From Blastocatellia bacterium (GTDB lineage: Bacteria > Acidobacteriota > Blastocatellia > UBA7656 > JADIYM01), in assembly GCA_016705245.1 (NCBI GenBank), contig JADIYM010000008.1:124001-188000 (forward strand): a stretch of DNA of 64,000 bases, given 5' to 3'. The number at the start of each line of letters is the position of its first letter. Positions within the stretch are counted from its first letter, which is position 1. A program made the translations under genes and the position numbers. Below the pieces are notes generated by a model. The model was not told where the DNA came from. It ran no database searches and saw nothing but the letters and a program-made list of their open reading frames with translations. This document shows positions 1 through 9,305 of this stretch, piece after piece.

Positions 1-5
1 GCTCT

Positions 6-24
6 CTGAACGAAACCGCTACGC
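6..24 (+). repeat. Interspersed 19-bp repeat, copy 1
   Basis: The 19-mer CTGAACGAAACCGCTACGC occurs here. It recurs with one mismatch at 46487-46505 and exactly, on the minus strand, at 63186-63204. All three copies lie in or next to non-coding, repeat-rich DNA. The rest of positions 1-114 shows no gene. Confidence 0.6.
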
Positions 25-114
25 GGTACTGATGCCTCTAGCACGCGTCCTCGAGACAAGTTCGTGACAAACCCATGATCGTTTCTGTAAGTCACCAAGA
101 CGGCGACGACGGGC

Positions 115-606
115 TCATGCCGCTTTGGCGCGGGACGAGAGACGTCGATTGACTTCGCGGCGCAGATTCTCGTATCCGCGAGCCATGGCCCACCGGTGGT
201 TCCAGCTGAAGACCGGCTTCAAGGCGAACGAGAGTCGACGCAGCACGGGCTTCTCGGCCCGCAGCGTCCAGTCGAACCGTACGAGCGTGCCTGACGCATC
301 GGGTGTCAGCGTCCAGACACCCGTGCCGTCGAAGTCACCCGTAGCGCGAAGTGCGAATCCGGTTGGACGGTCGGCGCGCGTCGTCTCGGCGGTCCACTTC
401 AAAGTGTAGGGAAGCCAGCCGCGAGTGTGTAGGTTGAGTCGCGTACCGATGGTTTCACCGTTCGGAGGCCGCTCGGCGCGAGCCGAAAGGTAGACCTCGG
501 GCCACCATCGGGGCAGGTCTTCACCGTCGATCAGGATGTCGTAGACGAGTTCAGCGGGCGCTTCGATCCGCCACTGGGTGACGAATTCGTAGTCGTTCGA
601 GGCCAT
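115..606 (-). CDS. SRPBCC (START-like) family protein
   Basis: A 163-residue protein with the pattern of the SRPBCC/polyketide-cyclase-like fold: an N-terminal strand ending in IEAPAELVYDIL, then a DLPRWWP stretch, then alternating strands and a long C-terminal helix (SWNHRWAMARGYENLRREV). Members bind hydrophobic ligands in a deep pocket; no substrate can be named here. I chose the ATG at 606 because a GGAGGA ribosome site lies at 613-618; the longer reading frame up to 792 has no such support and would overlap the divergent kinase start. It stands alone, divergent from the kinase, with a 163-bp shared upstream region. Cytoplasmic, since no signal peptide is visible. Confidence 0.75.
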   Translation of the reverse strand: MASNDYEFVTQWRIEAPAELVYDILIDGEDLPRWWPEVYLSARAERPPNGETIGTRLNLHTRGWLPYTLKWTAETTRADRPTGFALRATGDFDGTGVWTLTPDASGTLVRFDWTLRAEKPVLRRLSFALKPVFSWNHRWAMARGYENLRREVNRRLSSRAKAA

Positions 607-769
607 TTCGAATCCTCCAGAGGTCTTGGGCACGCGCCTGCTTCCGACGCGCACGCGTGCCACCGAAGCTACGGTCGCTCCCGGCAGGGTGGATTGCTTG
701 ACCTGCCCAGATCCGGCGGGTAGTTTGCCGGTGGAGCCGGCAGCACCGGCGAAAGGTCTCGTCGCCTCG

Positions 770-3699
770 ATGCGAACCTGCCTCATCTGCAAGCGTGTTT
801 ACGATGACGAAGTTTCGTTCTGCGAGGCGGATGGCGCGCAGACGGCTTCCATCATGCCTGGCAGTCGACTGCTCGACGGCAAGTACGAAATCGACCGGCT
901 GCTCGGCCAGGGCGGCATGGGCGCCGTGTTCGTGGCGACCCAACACGGCATCGAGCGTCAGGTTGCCGTCAAGCTGATCAATCCGAGCTTCGTCTCGAAC
1001 GATCAAGCTCTCGAACGCTTCAAGCGCGAAGCCCTGGCGACCGGTCGGGTGAAACATCCGAACGCGATCACGGTCTACGACTTCGGGGTGACAAAGGAAG
1101 GTGTGGCCTATCTGGCCATGGAGTACCTTGCCGGAGCCAGCCTGCGCGAGGAGCTTGCAAAGGTCCGGGTGATGGAGGCGTCGCGTGTCGTCGACATCCT
1201 CGGACCTGTCTGCTCTGCAATCGAGTCGGCCCACCGTCAGAACATCGTTCATCGTGACCTGAAGCCGGACAACATCTTCCTCGAGGCGCTCGACGACGGT
1301 ACCGAGGTGCCGAAGGTGCTCGATTTCGGCATCGCGAAACTGCGATCCGCACAGGCTGGCGCCCCGGACCTGACGGGTGAAGGATCGTCGATCGGAACGC
1401 CGGCATACATGTCTCCCGAGCAGGCGAAGGGACTCCATCTCGATGCGCGGTCGGACGTTTACGCGCTCGGCGTGATCGCGTACGAGATGCTCTCGGGCGC
1501 GTTGCCGTTCCAGTCCACGTCCCCGATGGGCTACCTCGTTCAGCACATGATGGAGGCGCCGATTCCGTTGTCGGCCGCCAACCCTCGAATTGCTCCTCAA
1601 CTCGAGACGGTCGTGATGCAGGCGCTAGGTAAGGCACCCGAGGCTCGCCCCCAGAGCGCGCTCGAGTTCGGGCGCGGCCTTGCGGCGGCGCTCGAGGCGT
1701 CGAAGGCGCCGAAGCCTTCGGCCGCCGCGGGACTTCAGGAGGCCGTGTCGTTTCTTCACACGCTCACGGCGGAGGCTGCGAACGCGACGCGCGGGCTTGC
1801 GACCGGTCCCGGAAAATTGCTCGGCTGGGCGGTCGGGCTGGCCATGGGAGTCAAGCCGGATATTGCATCGGAGGCCTTCGCCGAGCTGGCTCGCGAGCTT
1901 GTGGCCGCGGCCGCGCAACGCATTCCGTACGATGCCGTCCTGAAGGGAGCGAGTCGGTGGGCCGAGCGCCGGCTAGGTATTCCGGGCCTCGCTGCGCCCA
2001 CGGCCGTTCAACAGACGATCGGCTTGTCGATGCGGACGGCGGGCATCGCCCTGTTTTGCGCGCAACCGGGGCTGCAGTGGGCGGCGCGAATGCCGTCGGG
2101 CTCCGAGCTGCCCTTGCGGCTCCAGACGACCGGGGACGGTGAACCGTTCGCCGAGACGGCGCCGGATGTTTCGAGCTACTTCGTTGGCGATCTGCCGGGT
2201 GGCCAGGTCGTCGCGCTCATTGCGCGCGCGAAGGGAAAAGTGGTCTGGAGCGAAAGCGTCGCGCTGGTGGACGGCGGAACGACGCTGGTCCTCTGTGTTC
2301 CCGAGCCTGACGCGACAGCGACCCAGAACCCGGAAATGTTCGCGCACCTTTTCGGGACCGTCGAGATTCACGCGTCGGAGCCGGGGGCCGAAATCTTCGT
2401 GGATCAGGGGCCGGTGCCGTGGGGCGTTACCGTGGACGGAGGACCGGTGTTGCTCTACTGCGTGATTCCGGGCCGACATCGGATCAGCATCCGGAAGGAG
2501 TTCTACGTCCCGGTCTCGGAGGACGTCGACGTCGAGCCAGGCGCCCGGTCCGTGGTGCGCGCAGCCCTCGTGCGGGCGCAGGCTCGGGCCGAAGTCGTCA
2601 CGAACCTCTCAGGCGCGACGGTCGAGTTCGTCGGTCCCGAGCCGTCTGGCGACGTCGCGACGCTGACGTCCGGCGAGCCGTGGTCGTTCCGGCCAATCTC
2701 ACTTCCATCCGGGCGCTATCGAGTTCGATCTTCGGCGGTGGGCTGCACGCCTTTTGTCGACGAGATTGCGCTGAGGGGCGATGCGGTCCGTCGCATCGAG
2801 ATCGCGTTCCAGCCAGTTGCCTGTCCGCTCTGCGGACAGCCCGCCGGGATCGACACGTTCACCTGTCCCGGTTGCCACCGCGAGAACGTCCACGCTTTTC
2901 ACCGATTCGATCGGGGAGCCTGCATCGATTGCGCCGCCCAATCGTCGTTCGATCGCGCCAGGACGGCGGGGACGGTCGACGCGTGGCGGCAGTTCCTCGA
3001 GGGCTTTCGGAGTGCGAACGTGCACCTGACACGTCAGGCTGAGTTCGAGATGCGCTTCCTGCAGGACCAGGCGCGCGAAGCCGAGCTCGCGGAACGCGCC
3101 GAGCGCTTCGCGGCGCTTGCCGCAAGGGGTCAGATGAACGATGTGGTGGCGTCGTGGTCGCGCGTCGTGGCGGAACGGCCCGGGGACCACGAAGCGCATC
3201 TGGCACTCGCGATGGCGCTCGAGGCCGTTGGTGACCGGAATGGGGCGCTCTCAGGCATGCGGGCCGCGGCGAATCGGGCTCCAAACGACCCGTTCGTCCG
3301 CCGCGAGCTCGGGCGACTGCACGTGGTAATGCGAAATCCGGGCGAGGCAGTTCGCGAGTACACGACGGCCGTCCAACTCAAGCCCAACTTTGCCGACGCG
3401 CACTTTGAACTGGCGAGTCTACTGGCGGCGACGGGCCAGATCGATTCGGCGATCGAGGGTTCCGCGCCGCCGCGGCGTCGAATCCGCAGAACGCCGTGTA
3501 CCACGAAGGGCACGGCCGCGCGCTCTCAGAGCGGGGGCGCCACAAGGAAGCGGGCGAGGCGTTTCGTCTGGCCGCCAGCTGCTACCGGGCAAGCGGCAAT
3601 CTCGAGCGCGCGGCGGCAAACGAGCAGCTCTCGCAGGCAGCGTTCTCGCAGACGGCTATCCACAAGGCCGGCAGAATGATCAAGGGGCTGCTCGAGTGA
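770..3699 (+). CDS. Ser/Thr protein kinase with zinc ribbons and TPRs (frameshifted near the 3' end)
   Basis: Hanks-type kinase, about 976 residues once one frameshift is repaired. Order: N-terminal Cys-rich ribbon (Cys4, Cys7, Cys18), kinase domain (glycine loop GQGGMGAVF near residue 46, VAVKLI lysine near 68, HRDLKPDN near 160, DFGIAK, GTPAYMSPEQ), PEGA-like beta region, a second four-Cys ribbon (CPLCG...CPGC...CIDC), then TPRs. No clear transmembrane helix. The open frame loses TPR character at about 3457; moving from frame 2 to frame 1 there restores the TPR sequence down to a stop at 3697-3699, which implies one missing base in the GGG at 3457-3459. The downstream amidohydrolase start (GTG 3696) overlaps that restored stop, which supports the repair. 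Start ATG 770 gives the Cys ribbon at the very N-terminus. Confidence 0.85.
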
Positions 3700-5084
3700 T
3701 CGGCACACGGGCACAGGGCGACGCATTGCTGCTGATTGCCCGGTGGGTACTCCCGGTCCGTGGACCGGCGATCGAGCACGGAGCCGTGCTCGTGTCGGGC
3801 AATCGCATCGCCGCGGTTGGCCGAGCCGCATCGCTCGTTGCCGAGGCTGGCGATGCGAAAGTGCGCGACCTGGGGGACGCGGTGCTCTTGCCCGGATTCG
3901 TGAATGCGCACAGTCATCTCGAGCTCACGGTCATGCGCGGGCTGCTCGAGGAAGCCGACTTCCGTTCGTGGATCACGAAACTCACGAGGATCAAGCTCGA
4001 GCGCATGTCGCACGAAGACTTGCTCGATTCGGCCAGACTTGGCGCGCTCGAGGCCGTGAGCGCCGGAGTGACCTGCCTCGCCGACACGTGCGATTCGGGG
4101 GTCGCCGTCGAGGCGATCGAGGACGCTGGTCTGCGCGGAGTTGTATACCAGGAAGTGTTCGGACCGGACCCGGCCCAGTGCGGTGAGAGCATGCAGTCAC
4201 TGATCGGGAAACTGGAGCGACTCGATGCGGCCCGGTCGGCACCGGACCGGGTTCGCCTCGGCGTTTCGCCGCACGCCCCGTTCACCGTGTCGGCGCAACT
4301 GTTCGAACACGTCGCCGATCTCTCGATCGCACGCCAGTTGCCGATGGCTATTCACGCTGCCGAGTCCGAGGCCGAGCGAGCGTTCCTGCGTGACGGTTCC
4401 GGTCCGTTCGGCGATCGGTTCCGTGAACGGGGCATCAGTTGGACTCCGCCCGCAACTTCGACGATTGCCTGGTTAGAGACGCTCGGAGTGCTCGCGGCGC
4501 GACCACTGCTGATCCACGCGGTGCAGGCTACACCAGACGACCTCGTGAGGATCGCAAACGCCGACGCTTCGGTGGTCCACTGTCCGAAGTCGAACGCCAA
4601 GCTCGGTCACGGCATCGCGCCCGTCCGCGAGATGTTGGCGCGCGGGCTCCGCGTCGGACTCGGGACCGACAGCGTCGCTTCGAACAATCTCTGCGACATG
4701 CTCGACGAAGCCCGATCGGCGGTAATGATGGCTCGGGCGGTTTCACGCAATGCCGATGCCATGAGCGCGCGGCGGGCGATCGAGATGGCGACGATCGGTG
4801 GCGCCGAGGCGATCGGACTGGATTCCGAGACTGGATCACTGGAGCCCGGAAAGCGGGCGGACCTCTGCGCGGTATCACTCGATGGTCTGCACGCGACGCC
4901 GATCCACGACGTCGAGGCGGCGCTGGTTTTCTCGTGCACGGCAAACGACGTGGCCCTGACGGTTGTAGATGGTGTCACCGTCTACGACCGGGAGGCGGGC
5001 GGTGCGACGCTTCTCGACGAGACGCGGCTACGGGCGCGACTTGCCGAAATCGCCCGGGTGATCTCCGGTTCGACATCGGGATGA
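3696..5084 (+). CDS. Amidohydrolase, MtaD/TrzA/SsnA-like
   Basis: 462-residue metal-dependent amidohydrolase of the chlorohydrolase/MTA-SAH deaminase group. Metal-site signatures are visible: HSH in LPGFVNAHSHLELTVMRG, the SPHAPFTVS segment, IHAAES, VHCPKSNAKLGHG and GLGTDSVASNN. Family members deaminate S-adenosylhomocysteine or methylthioadenosine, guanine, or triazines; which substrate applies here is not decided. The likely start is GTG at 3696, overlapping the restored kinase stop as GTGA, so the two genes look translationally coupled. The computed frame extends upstream to 3390 only because it reads out of frame through the kinase TPRs. Cytoplasmic. Confidence 0.85.
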   Translation: MIGTRAQGDALLLIARWVLPVRGPAIEHGAVLVSGNRIAAVGRAASLVAEAGDAKVRDLGDAVLLPGFVNAHSHLELTVMRGLLEEADFRSWITKLTRIKLERMSHEDLLDSARLGALEAVSAGVTCLADTCDSGVAVEAIEDAGLRGVVYQEVFGPDPAQCGESMQSLIGKLERLDAARSAPDRVRLGVSPHAPFTVSAQLFEHVADLSIARQLPMAIHAAESEAERAFLRDGSGPFGDRFRERGISWTPPATSTIAWLETLGVLAARPLLIHAVQATPDDLVRIANADASVVHCPKSNAKLGHGIAPVREMLARGLRVGLGTDSVASNNLCDMLDEARSAVMMARAVSRNADAMSARRAIEMATIGGAEAIGLDSETGSLEPGKRADLCAVSLDGLHATPIHDVEAALVFSCTANDVALTVVDGVTVYDREAGGATLLDETRLRARLAEIARVISGSTSG

Positions 5085-5088
5085 ATGC

Positions 5089-5119
5089 TTGCTGACTCCG
5101 ACATACCTGTCGATATACA
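5089..5119 (+). promoter_or_regulatory. Possible sigma-70 promoter of the aldolase gene
   Basis: TTGCTG at 5089-5094 and TATACA at 5114-5119 are separated by 19 bp, longer than the ideal 17 bp. A good GAGGAGG ribosome site follows at about 5138-5144 before ATG 5156. Sequence match only. Confidence 0.35.
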
Positions 5120-5155
5120 CTACGCTCGCTTTTCGCAGAGGAGGCCCCAGACACA

Positions 5156-6211
5156 ATGGCTACCGACATCATTTCGCTGCTCGGCGACAACGCCGAGTCC
5201 CTGCTTTCGCACGCGTGCACGCCCATCAAGGCCGAGCACCTCATCCTTCCCGGCCCCGACTTCGTCGATCGGGCTATGGTCGGCACGGACCGTCCGGCGA
5301 ACGTCCTGCGCAACTTTCAGTCTCTGATGGATCACGGACGCCTCGGTGGAACCGGGCACGTGTCGATTCTGCCGGTCGACCAGGGTATCGAGCATTCGGC
5401 TGGGGCATCATTCGCGCCGAACCCGATCTACTTCGACCCCGAGAACATCGTGAAGCTCGCCATCGAGGGCGGCTGCAATGGCGTCGCATCGACGCTGGGA
5501 GTTCTCGGCTCGGTGAACCGCAAATACGCGCATCGCATTCCGTTCATCGTCAAGCTCAACCACAATGAGTTCATCTCGTACCCGAACACGTTCGACCAGA
5601 TCATGTTCGCGTCGGTTGACCAGGCGTTCGACATGGGCGCCGTCGCCGTTGGTGCGACGATCTACTTCGGATCGGACGAATCGAATCGGCAGATCGTGGA
5701 GGTTTCTGAGGCGTTTCACAGGGCCCACGAGCTCGGGCTCGTGACGATTCTGTGGTGCTACCTTCGGAATCCGGCCTTCAGTACGGCGGAGAAGGACTAC
5801 CACGTCGCGGCGGATCTGACCGGCCAGGCCAACCACCTGGGCGTCACCATCCAGGCCGACATCATCAAGCAGAAGCTGCCCGAGAACAACGGCGGCTACA
5901 ACGCGATCAAGGTGGGCAAGACACACCCGAAGGTGTATTCCGAGCTCACGACAGACCACCCGATCGACCTGTGCAGGTATCAGCTGCTGAACTGCTTCAT
6001 GGGCCGGTCGCCTCTGATCAATTCGGGCGGAGCATCGTCCGGAGCGAGTGATCTTGGCGAGGCCGTCCGCACGGCGGTCATCAACAAACGCGCAGGCGGC
6101 ATGGGATTGATCTCCGGCCGCAAGGCGTTCCAGCGGCCGATGGCCGACGGCATTGGCCTGCTGAACGCGATTCAGGACGTTTACCTCTCGAAAGACGTCA
6201 CCGTCGCCTAG
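5156..6211 (+). CDS. fbaB: Class I fructose-bisphosphate aldolase, FbaB/DhnA type
   Basis: 351 residues, the same length as the Escherichia coli FbaB family. It interconverts fructose 1,6-bisphosphate with dihydroxyacetone phosphate and glyceraldehyde 3-phosphate through a Schiff-base lysine. Recognisable segments include LPVDQGIEHS, IVKLAIEGGCNGVAST, FIVKLNHNE, VGATIYFGS and, near the C-terminus, INKRAGGMGLISGRKAFQRP. Start ATG 5156 has a strong GAGGAGG site about 11 nt upstream. It is monocistronic: a hairpin terminator follows at 6238-6265 and a ureohydrolase gene starts after that. Cytoplasmic, central carbon metabolism. Confidence 0.95.
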   Translation: MATDIISLLGDNAESLLSHACTPIKAEHLILPGPDFVDRAMVGTDRPANVLRNFQSLMDHGRLGGTGHVSILPVDQGIEHSAGASFAPNPIYFDPENIVKLAIEGGCNGVASTLGVLGSVNRKYAHRIPFIVKLNHNEFISYPNTFDQIMFASVDQAFDMGAVAVGATIYFGSDESNRQIVEVSEAFHRAHELGLVTILWCYLRNPAFSTAEKDYHVAADLTGQANHLGVTIQADIIKQKLPENNGGYNAIKVGKTHPKVYSELTTDHPIDLCRYQLLNCFMGRSPLINSGGASSGASDLGEAVRTAVINKRAGGMGLISGRKAFQRPMADGIGLLNAIQDVYLSKDVTVA

Positions 6212-6237
6212 GCGGCGCTTGACGATGGTCGTTCGGC

Positions 6238-6265
6238 GAGGGCGCGAGGCTTGCTTCGCGCCCTC
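6238..6265 (+). terminator. Hairpin terminator after fbaB
   Basis: A 10-bp stem GAGGGCGCGA/TCGCGCCCTC (6238-6247 with 6256-6265) encloses an 8-nt loop and is followed by TTCGATTT. It lies between fbaB and the ureohydrolase gene. Confidence 0.65.
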
Positions 6266-6300
6266 TTCGATTTGGGATCGTGATTGAAGGAGAGTAGCTA

Positions 6301-7377
6301 ATGTTCGATCCTTCCGCTGCCGCTTCACCTGACTCTGGCATCTTCGGGCTCACCACCTCTCTCGAAGAGAGCCAGGTCGTAGTGGTGCCCGTCCCGTTCG
6401 AGGCCACGACATCGTACGGCGGAGGCACTTCGAAGGGACCCGCCGCGGTGCTCGCCGCCAGCCGGCAGGTGGATCTCTTCGATGCTTCGACGGGGAGACC
6501 CTATGAAGCGGGCATTTTCATGTTGAAACCGGCGAAGGACATCCGACGCCACAACAGGAAGGCGATGAAGGAGGCGGCTGGCATCATCGAGCGAGGTGGC
6601 CAGATAGCCGGTGACGATCGCCTTGAACGAAAGTTGGCCAAGGTAAACCGCAGGGGAGAGCGGGTCAACGAGATCGTCGAAGCGACGGTCCGCGACCAGA
6701 TTCGGGCAGGCAGGCTTGTCGCGACGCTCGGCGGTGATCATTCCGCGCCATTCGGCGCGATCCTTGCGCACGCGGAGGCGTGGCCCGGGCTTGGAATCCT
6801 GCACGTCGACGCGCACGCCGACCTTCGGGTTGCGTACGAAGGATTCACCTGGTCGCACGCATCCATTATGTACAACGTTGCGACGAGGATCCCGGGAGTG
6901 GCGAAAATCGTCCAGGTCGGGATTCGCGATCTCTCGGAGGAAGAGTTCGATTTTGCTTCCGACTCAGGCGGCCGTGTCGTGATCCACCATGAGGACGAAG
7001 TGAATCGTCGACGGTTCAACGGCGAGCCTTGGGCCCACATCGCGAGAGCGATCGTTGATGAATTGCCTGAGTCGGTCTACGTCTCGTTCGACATAGACGG
7101 ATTGGACCCGGCGTTGTGCCCGCACACGGGCACGCCGGTGCCCGGCGGATTTTCATTCGCCGAGGCCGTCGCGCTGATCGAGGCCGTCGTGGACTCGGGC
7201 CGGGCAATCGTCGGCGTCGACCTCTGCGAGATTGCTCCAGGTCCGGCTGGCGACGAGTGGGATGCAAACGTCGGCGCGCGAATGCTCTACAAACTGATCG
7301 GGTTCGCGCTGAAGTCCCGAGAGGACCTGCAGATGCCGCTCTCGCTACGACCGACAGCGCGCCTGGCTACCGAATGA
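6301..7377 (+). CDS. speB: Agmatinase/arginase-family ureohydrolase
   Basis: 358-residue ureohydrolase. The binuclear manganese ligands are visible: LGGDHS, VDAHADLR and SFDIDGLDP, followed by the substrate loop CPHTGTPVPGGFS. These enzymes hydrolyse a guanidino or formimino group (agmatine to putrescine plus urea, arginine, or formiminoglutamate). The N-terminus (VPVPFEATTSYGGGTSKGP) is agmatinase-like, so agmatinase is the first guess. A clear AAGGAG site precedes ATG 6301. Its last 11 bp overlap the 3' end of the convergent signal peptidase gene. A true arginase is encoded at 60354-61265, so this organism has at least two ureohydrolases. Confidence 0.85.
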   Translation: MFDPSAAASPDSGIFGLTTSLEESQVVVVPVPFEATTSYGGGTSKGPAAVLAASRQVDLFDASTGRPYEAGIFMLKPAKDIRRHNRKAMKEAAGIIERGGQIAGDDRLERKLAKVNRRGERVNEIVEATVRDQIRAGRLVATLGGDHSAPFGAILAHAEAWPGLGILHVDAHADLRVAYEGFTWSHASIMYNVATRIPGVAKIVQVGIRDLSEEEFDFASDSGGRVVIHHEDEVNRRRFNGEPWAHIARAIVDELPESVYVSFDIDGLDPALCPHTGTPVPGGFSFAEAVALIEAVVDSGRAIVGVDLCEIAPGPAGDEWDANVGARMLYKLIGFALKSREDLQMPLSLRPTARLATE

Positions 7378-8269
7378 CCGTGCCGGTGCGGTCCCACCGA
7401 GAGTACTTGAAAATGTCGACGAGCAGGCTGCTCGGGCCATTCTTCCGCCGTTCGTGTTCGTTGATCGACCAGTAGACGAACATCGCGCGGCCTATGACGT
7501 TCTCTCGGGGCACCGTTCCCCAGAAACGGCTGTCCTCGCTGTTGTCGCGATTGTCGCCCATGCAGAAGTACTGGCCGTCGGGAACGGTGAACGGGATATC
7601 TCCGCCTGCGCGGCCGTTTCCGCCGTGGTATCCGCGGCTCATGCTCTTCGCTTCACCTGCGTCGAGATCGTCCTCGAACGCGCTCGACGGCGTGTAGTAC
7701 GCAGTCCACTGTGCGCCATCAACCGTCCGCGCCGGACCCTCCGGGACCAGGTCCTTCTCGGACTCACCGATGGCCGGCTCGACGATCACCGAGTTCTCCT
7801 TCAACGGTTCGCCGTTGACGAACACCTGTGTGCCGCGAACGAGCACTTCGTCGCCGGGAAGTCCGATCACGCGTTTGACGAAGTTCTGGCTCGGATCGAC
7901 CGGATATTTGAAAACGATGATGTCGCCGCGCCGGATGTCGCGATAGGGGAGAACGGCCTCGAACCAGGACGGATGTGCAGAGAGCATGAACTTGTTCACC
8001 ATCAGATGGTCTTCGACCAGGATGGTGTTGAGCATCGAGCCGGTTGGCACCTTGACCGCCATTGTCACGAAGGTCATCCCGAACAGCGCCATGATGAACG
8101 TGACGACGATAGATTCGAAGTATTCGCGTAAGACCGACTTATGATGGCGATCCGGTTCATCGACCGCGTCTTGACCGGCCGGATCAGGCCAGGCCGGAGT
8201 TTCGGTTTCGGTTGACTCAGTGTCGGGATCGACGACGTCGACGGGGCGTTCGGATTCTGGCTGGGTCAT
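7367..8269 (-). CDS. lepB: Signal peptidase I (copy A)
   Basis: 300-residue membrane protease that removes signal peptides from exported proteins. One transmembrane helix lies at about residues 52-72. The catalytic Ser78 is in VPTGSMLNT and the general-base Lys132 in FVKRVIGLPGDEV; the GDNRDNSEDSRFWG signature lies near the C-terminus. An acidic, proline-rich 45-residue cytoplasmic N-terminus precedes the helix. It lies 55 bp downstream of a second signal peptidase gene in the same direction, clearly a tandem duplication that has since diverged. Start ATG 8269; the nearest purine-rich site is weak. Confidence 0.93.
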   Translation of the reverse strand: MTQPESERPVDVVDPDTESTETETPAWPDPAGQDAVDEPDRHHKSVLREYFESIVVTFIMALFGMTFVTMAVKVPTGSMLNTILVEDHLMVNKFMLSAHPSWFEAVLPYRDIRRGDIIVFKYPVDPSQNFVKRVIGLPGDEVLVRGTQVFVNGEPLKENSVIVEPAIGESEKDLVPEGPARTVDGAQWTAYYTPSSAFEDDLDAGEAKSMSRGYHGGNGRAGGDIPFTVPDGQYFCMGDNRDNSEDSRFWGTVPRENVIGRAMFVYWSINEHERRKNGPSSLLVDIFKYSRWDRTGTVIR

Positions 8270-8324
8270 GATCGGCGCGCGTTGACGACAACTCCTCGAG
8301 TTCTGATGTCATGCAAAACGGCCG

Positions 8325-9305
8325 TCATTGTAGCAGAGTTCCGATCCGGTTGATCCGGGGCCTGCGCCGAGGCTCGGAGGTGGTGTCACCTTCAGCGGCA
8401 CCGTACGACCAGTAGACGAACATGGCCCTGCCGATGACGTTCTCGCGAGGGACGGTGCCCCAGAAGCGACTGTCCTGACTGTTGTCACGATTGTCGCCCA
8501 TGCAGAAGTACTGGCCTTCGGGCACCGTGAACGGGCGACCGACGCCGACGAGTCCGCCGTCTGCGCTGGCCAGCGTACCGAGCTCGTCTTCGGTCCCGAC
8601 ATCACGCAGCGAGCTGTAGTAGACCGTGTACGTTGCACCTTCCGACTCGATGGGCGGCCCGTCCGGAACGAGCGGTCCGTCGTGCCCGGGATCGGTGGAA
8701 CCGATCTTGGTCTCAGGGAGTTCACGACTGTTGACGTAGACGCGCGTGCCGTAGACCTCGAGGGTCTCGCCGGGAAGAGCGATCACTCGCTTGACATAGA
8801 GCGTCTCCGGCTCGGTCGGGTGCCGGAACACAATGATGTCGCCACGGCGAATCGCACGGAAGGGAAGAACTGCCGAAAGCCACTCGGGCGTTCCGTAGAT
8901 CACACGGTTCACGACGAGATGATCTCCGATCAGGATCGTATTGAGCATGGAGCCCGTCGGAACGGTTACCGGTTGTGCGAGAAAGGTCTGGGCGAAGAGC
9001 CAGATGACGAGAGTCACGAGCATCGACTCGAAGTAGAGTCGACCGGTCGATCGACCATCGTGACGTTCCTGGGCCTTTGTGACGACCGCAACCTCGCTCG
9101 CGATCGGCTCCGGAGCCGTTGGAGTCCGGACCTCGTCCGACACGGCGACGCTCTCAGCCTCGACGGGCGGCTCGATGATCTGGCGCGGCAGGGAAAGCGG
9201 CGGTCGCACAGGGCGCGGTCGCGACACGAACTCGTCGTCCACCGGGGCGATCCGGATATCGATGTCGTCATCCCCGGATGGTGGTTCGCCCTGGCGGTCG
9301 GTCAT
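8325..9305 (-). CDS. lepB: Signal peptidase I (copy B)
   Basis: 326 residues, paralogous to the neighbouring copy A. Catalytic Ser119 is in VPTGSMLNT and Lys172 in YVKRVIALPGE; the GDNRDNSQDSRFWG box is near the C-terminus. It has a longer N-terminal extension (about 90 residues, acidic and proline-rich) before its single transmembrane helix at about 92-112. Its ATG at 9305 overlaps the stop of rnc as ATGA, so rnc, lepB-B and lepB-A form one operon read on the minus strand. Both copies keep the Ser/Lys dyad, so both are probably active. Confidence 0.93.
   Translation of the reverse strand: MTDRQGEPPSGDDDIDIRIAPVDDEFVSRPRPVRPPLSLPRQIIEPPVEAESVAVSDEVRTPTAPEPIASEVAVVTKAQERHDGRSTGRLYFESMLVTLVIWLFAQTFLAQPVTVPTGSMLNTILIGDHLVVNRVIYGTPEWLSAVLPFRAIRRGDIIVFRHPTEPETLYVKRVIALPGETLEVYGTRVYVNSRELPETKIGSTDPGHDGPLVPDGPPIESEGATYTVYYSSLRDVGTEDELGTLASADGGLVGVGRPFTVPEGQYFCMGDNRDNSQDSRFWGTVPRENVIGRAMFVYWSYGAAEGDTTSEPRRRPRINRIGTLLQ

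Noticed and set aside
551..1600. 349-codon minus-strand frame opposite the kinase gene
   Set aside because: Antisense shadow of the kinase; Arg/His-rich and without any domain.
5408..6328. 306-codon minus-strand frame opposite fbaB
   Set aside because: Shadow of a well-defined aldolase gene in GC-rich DNA.
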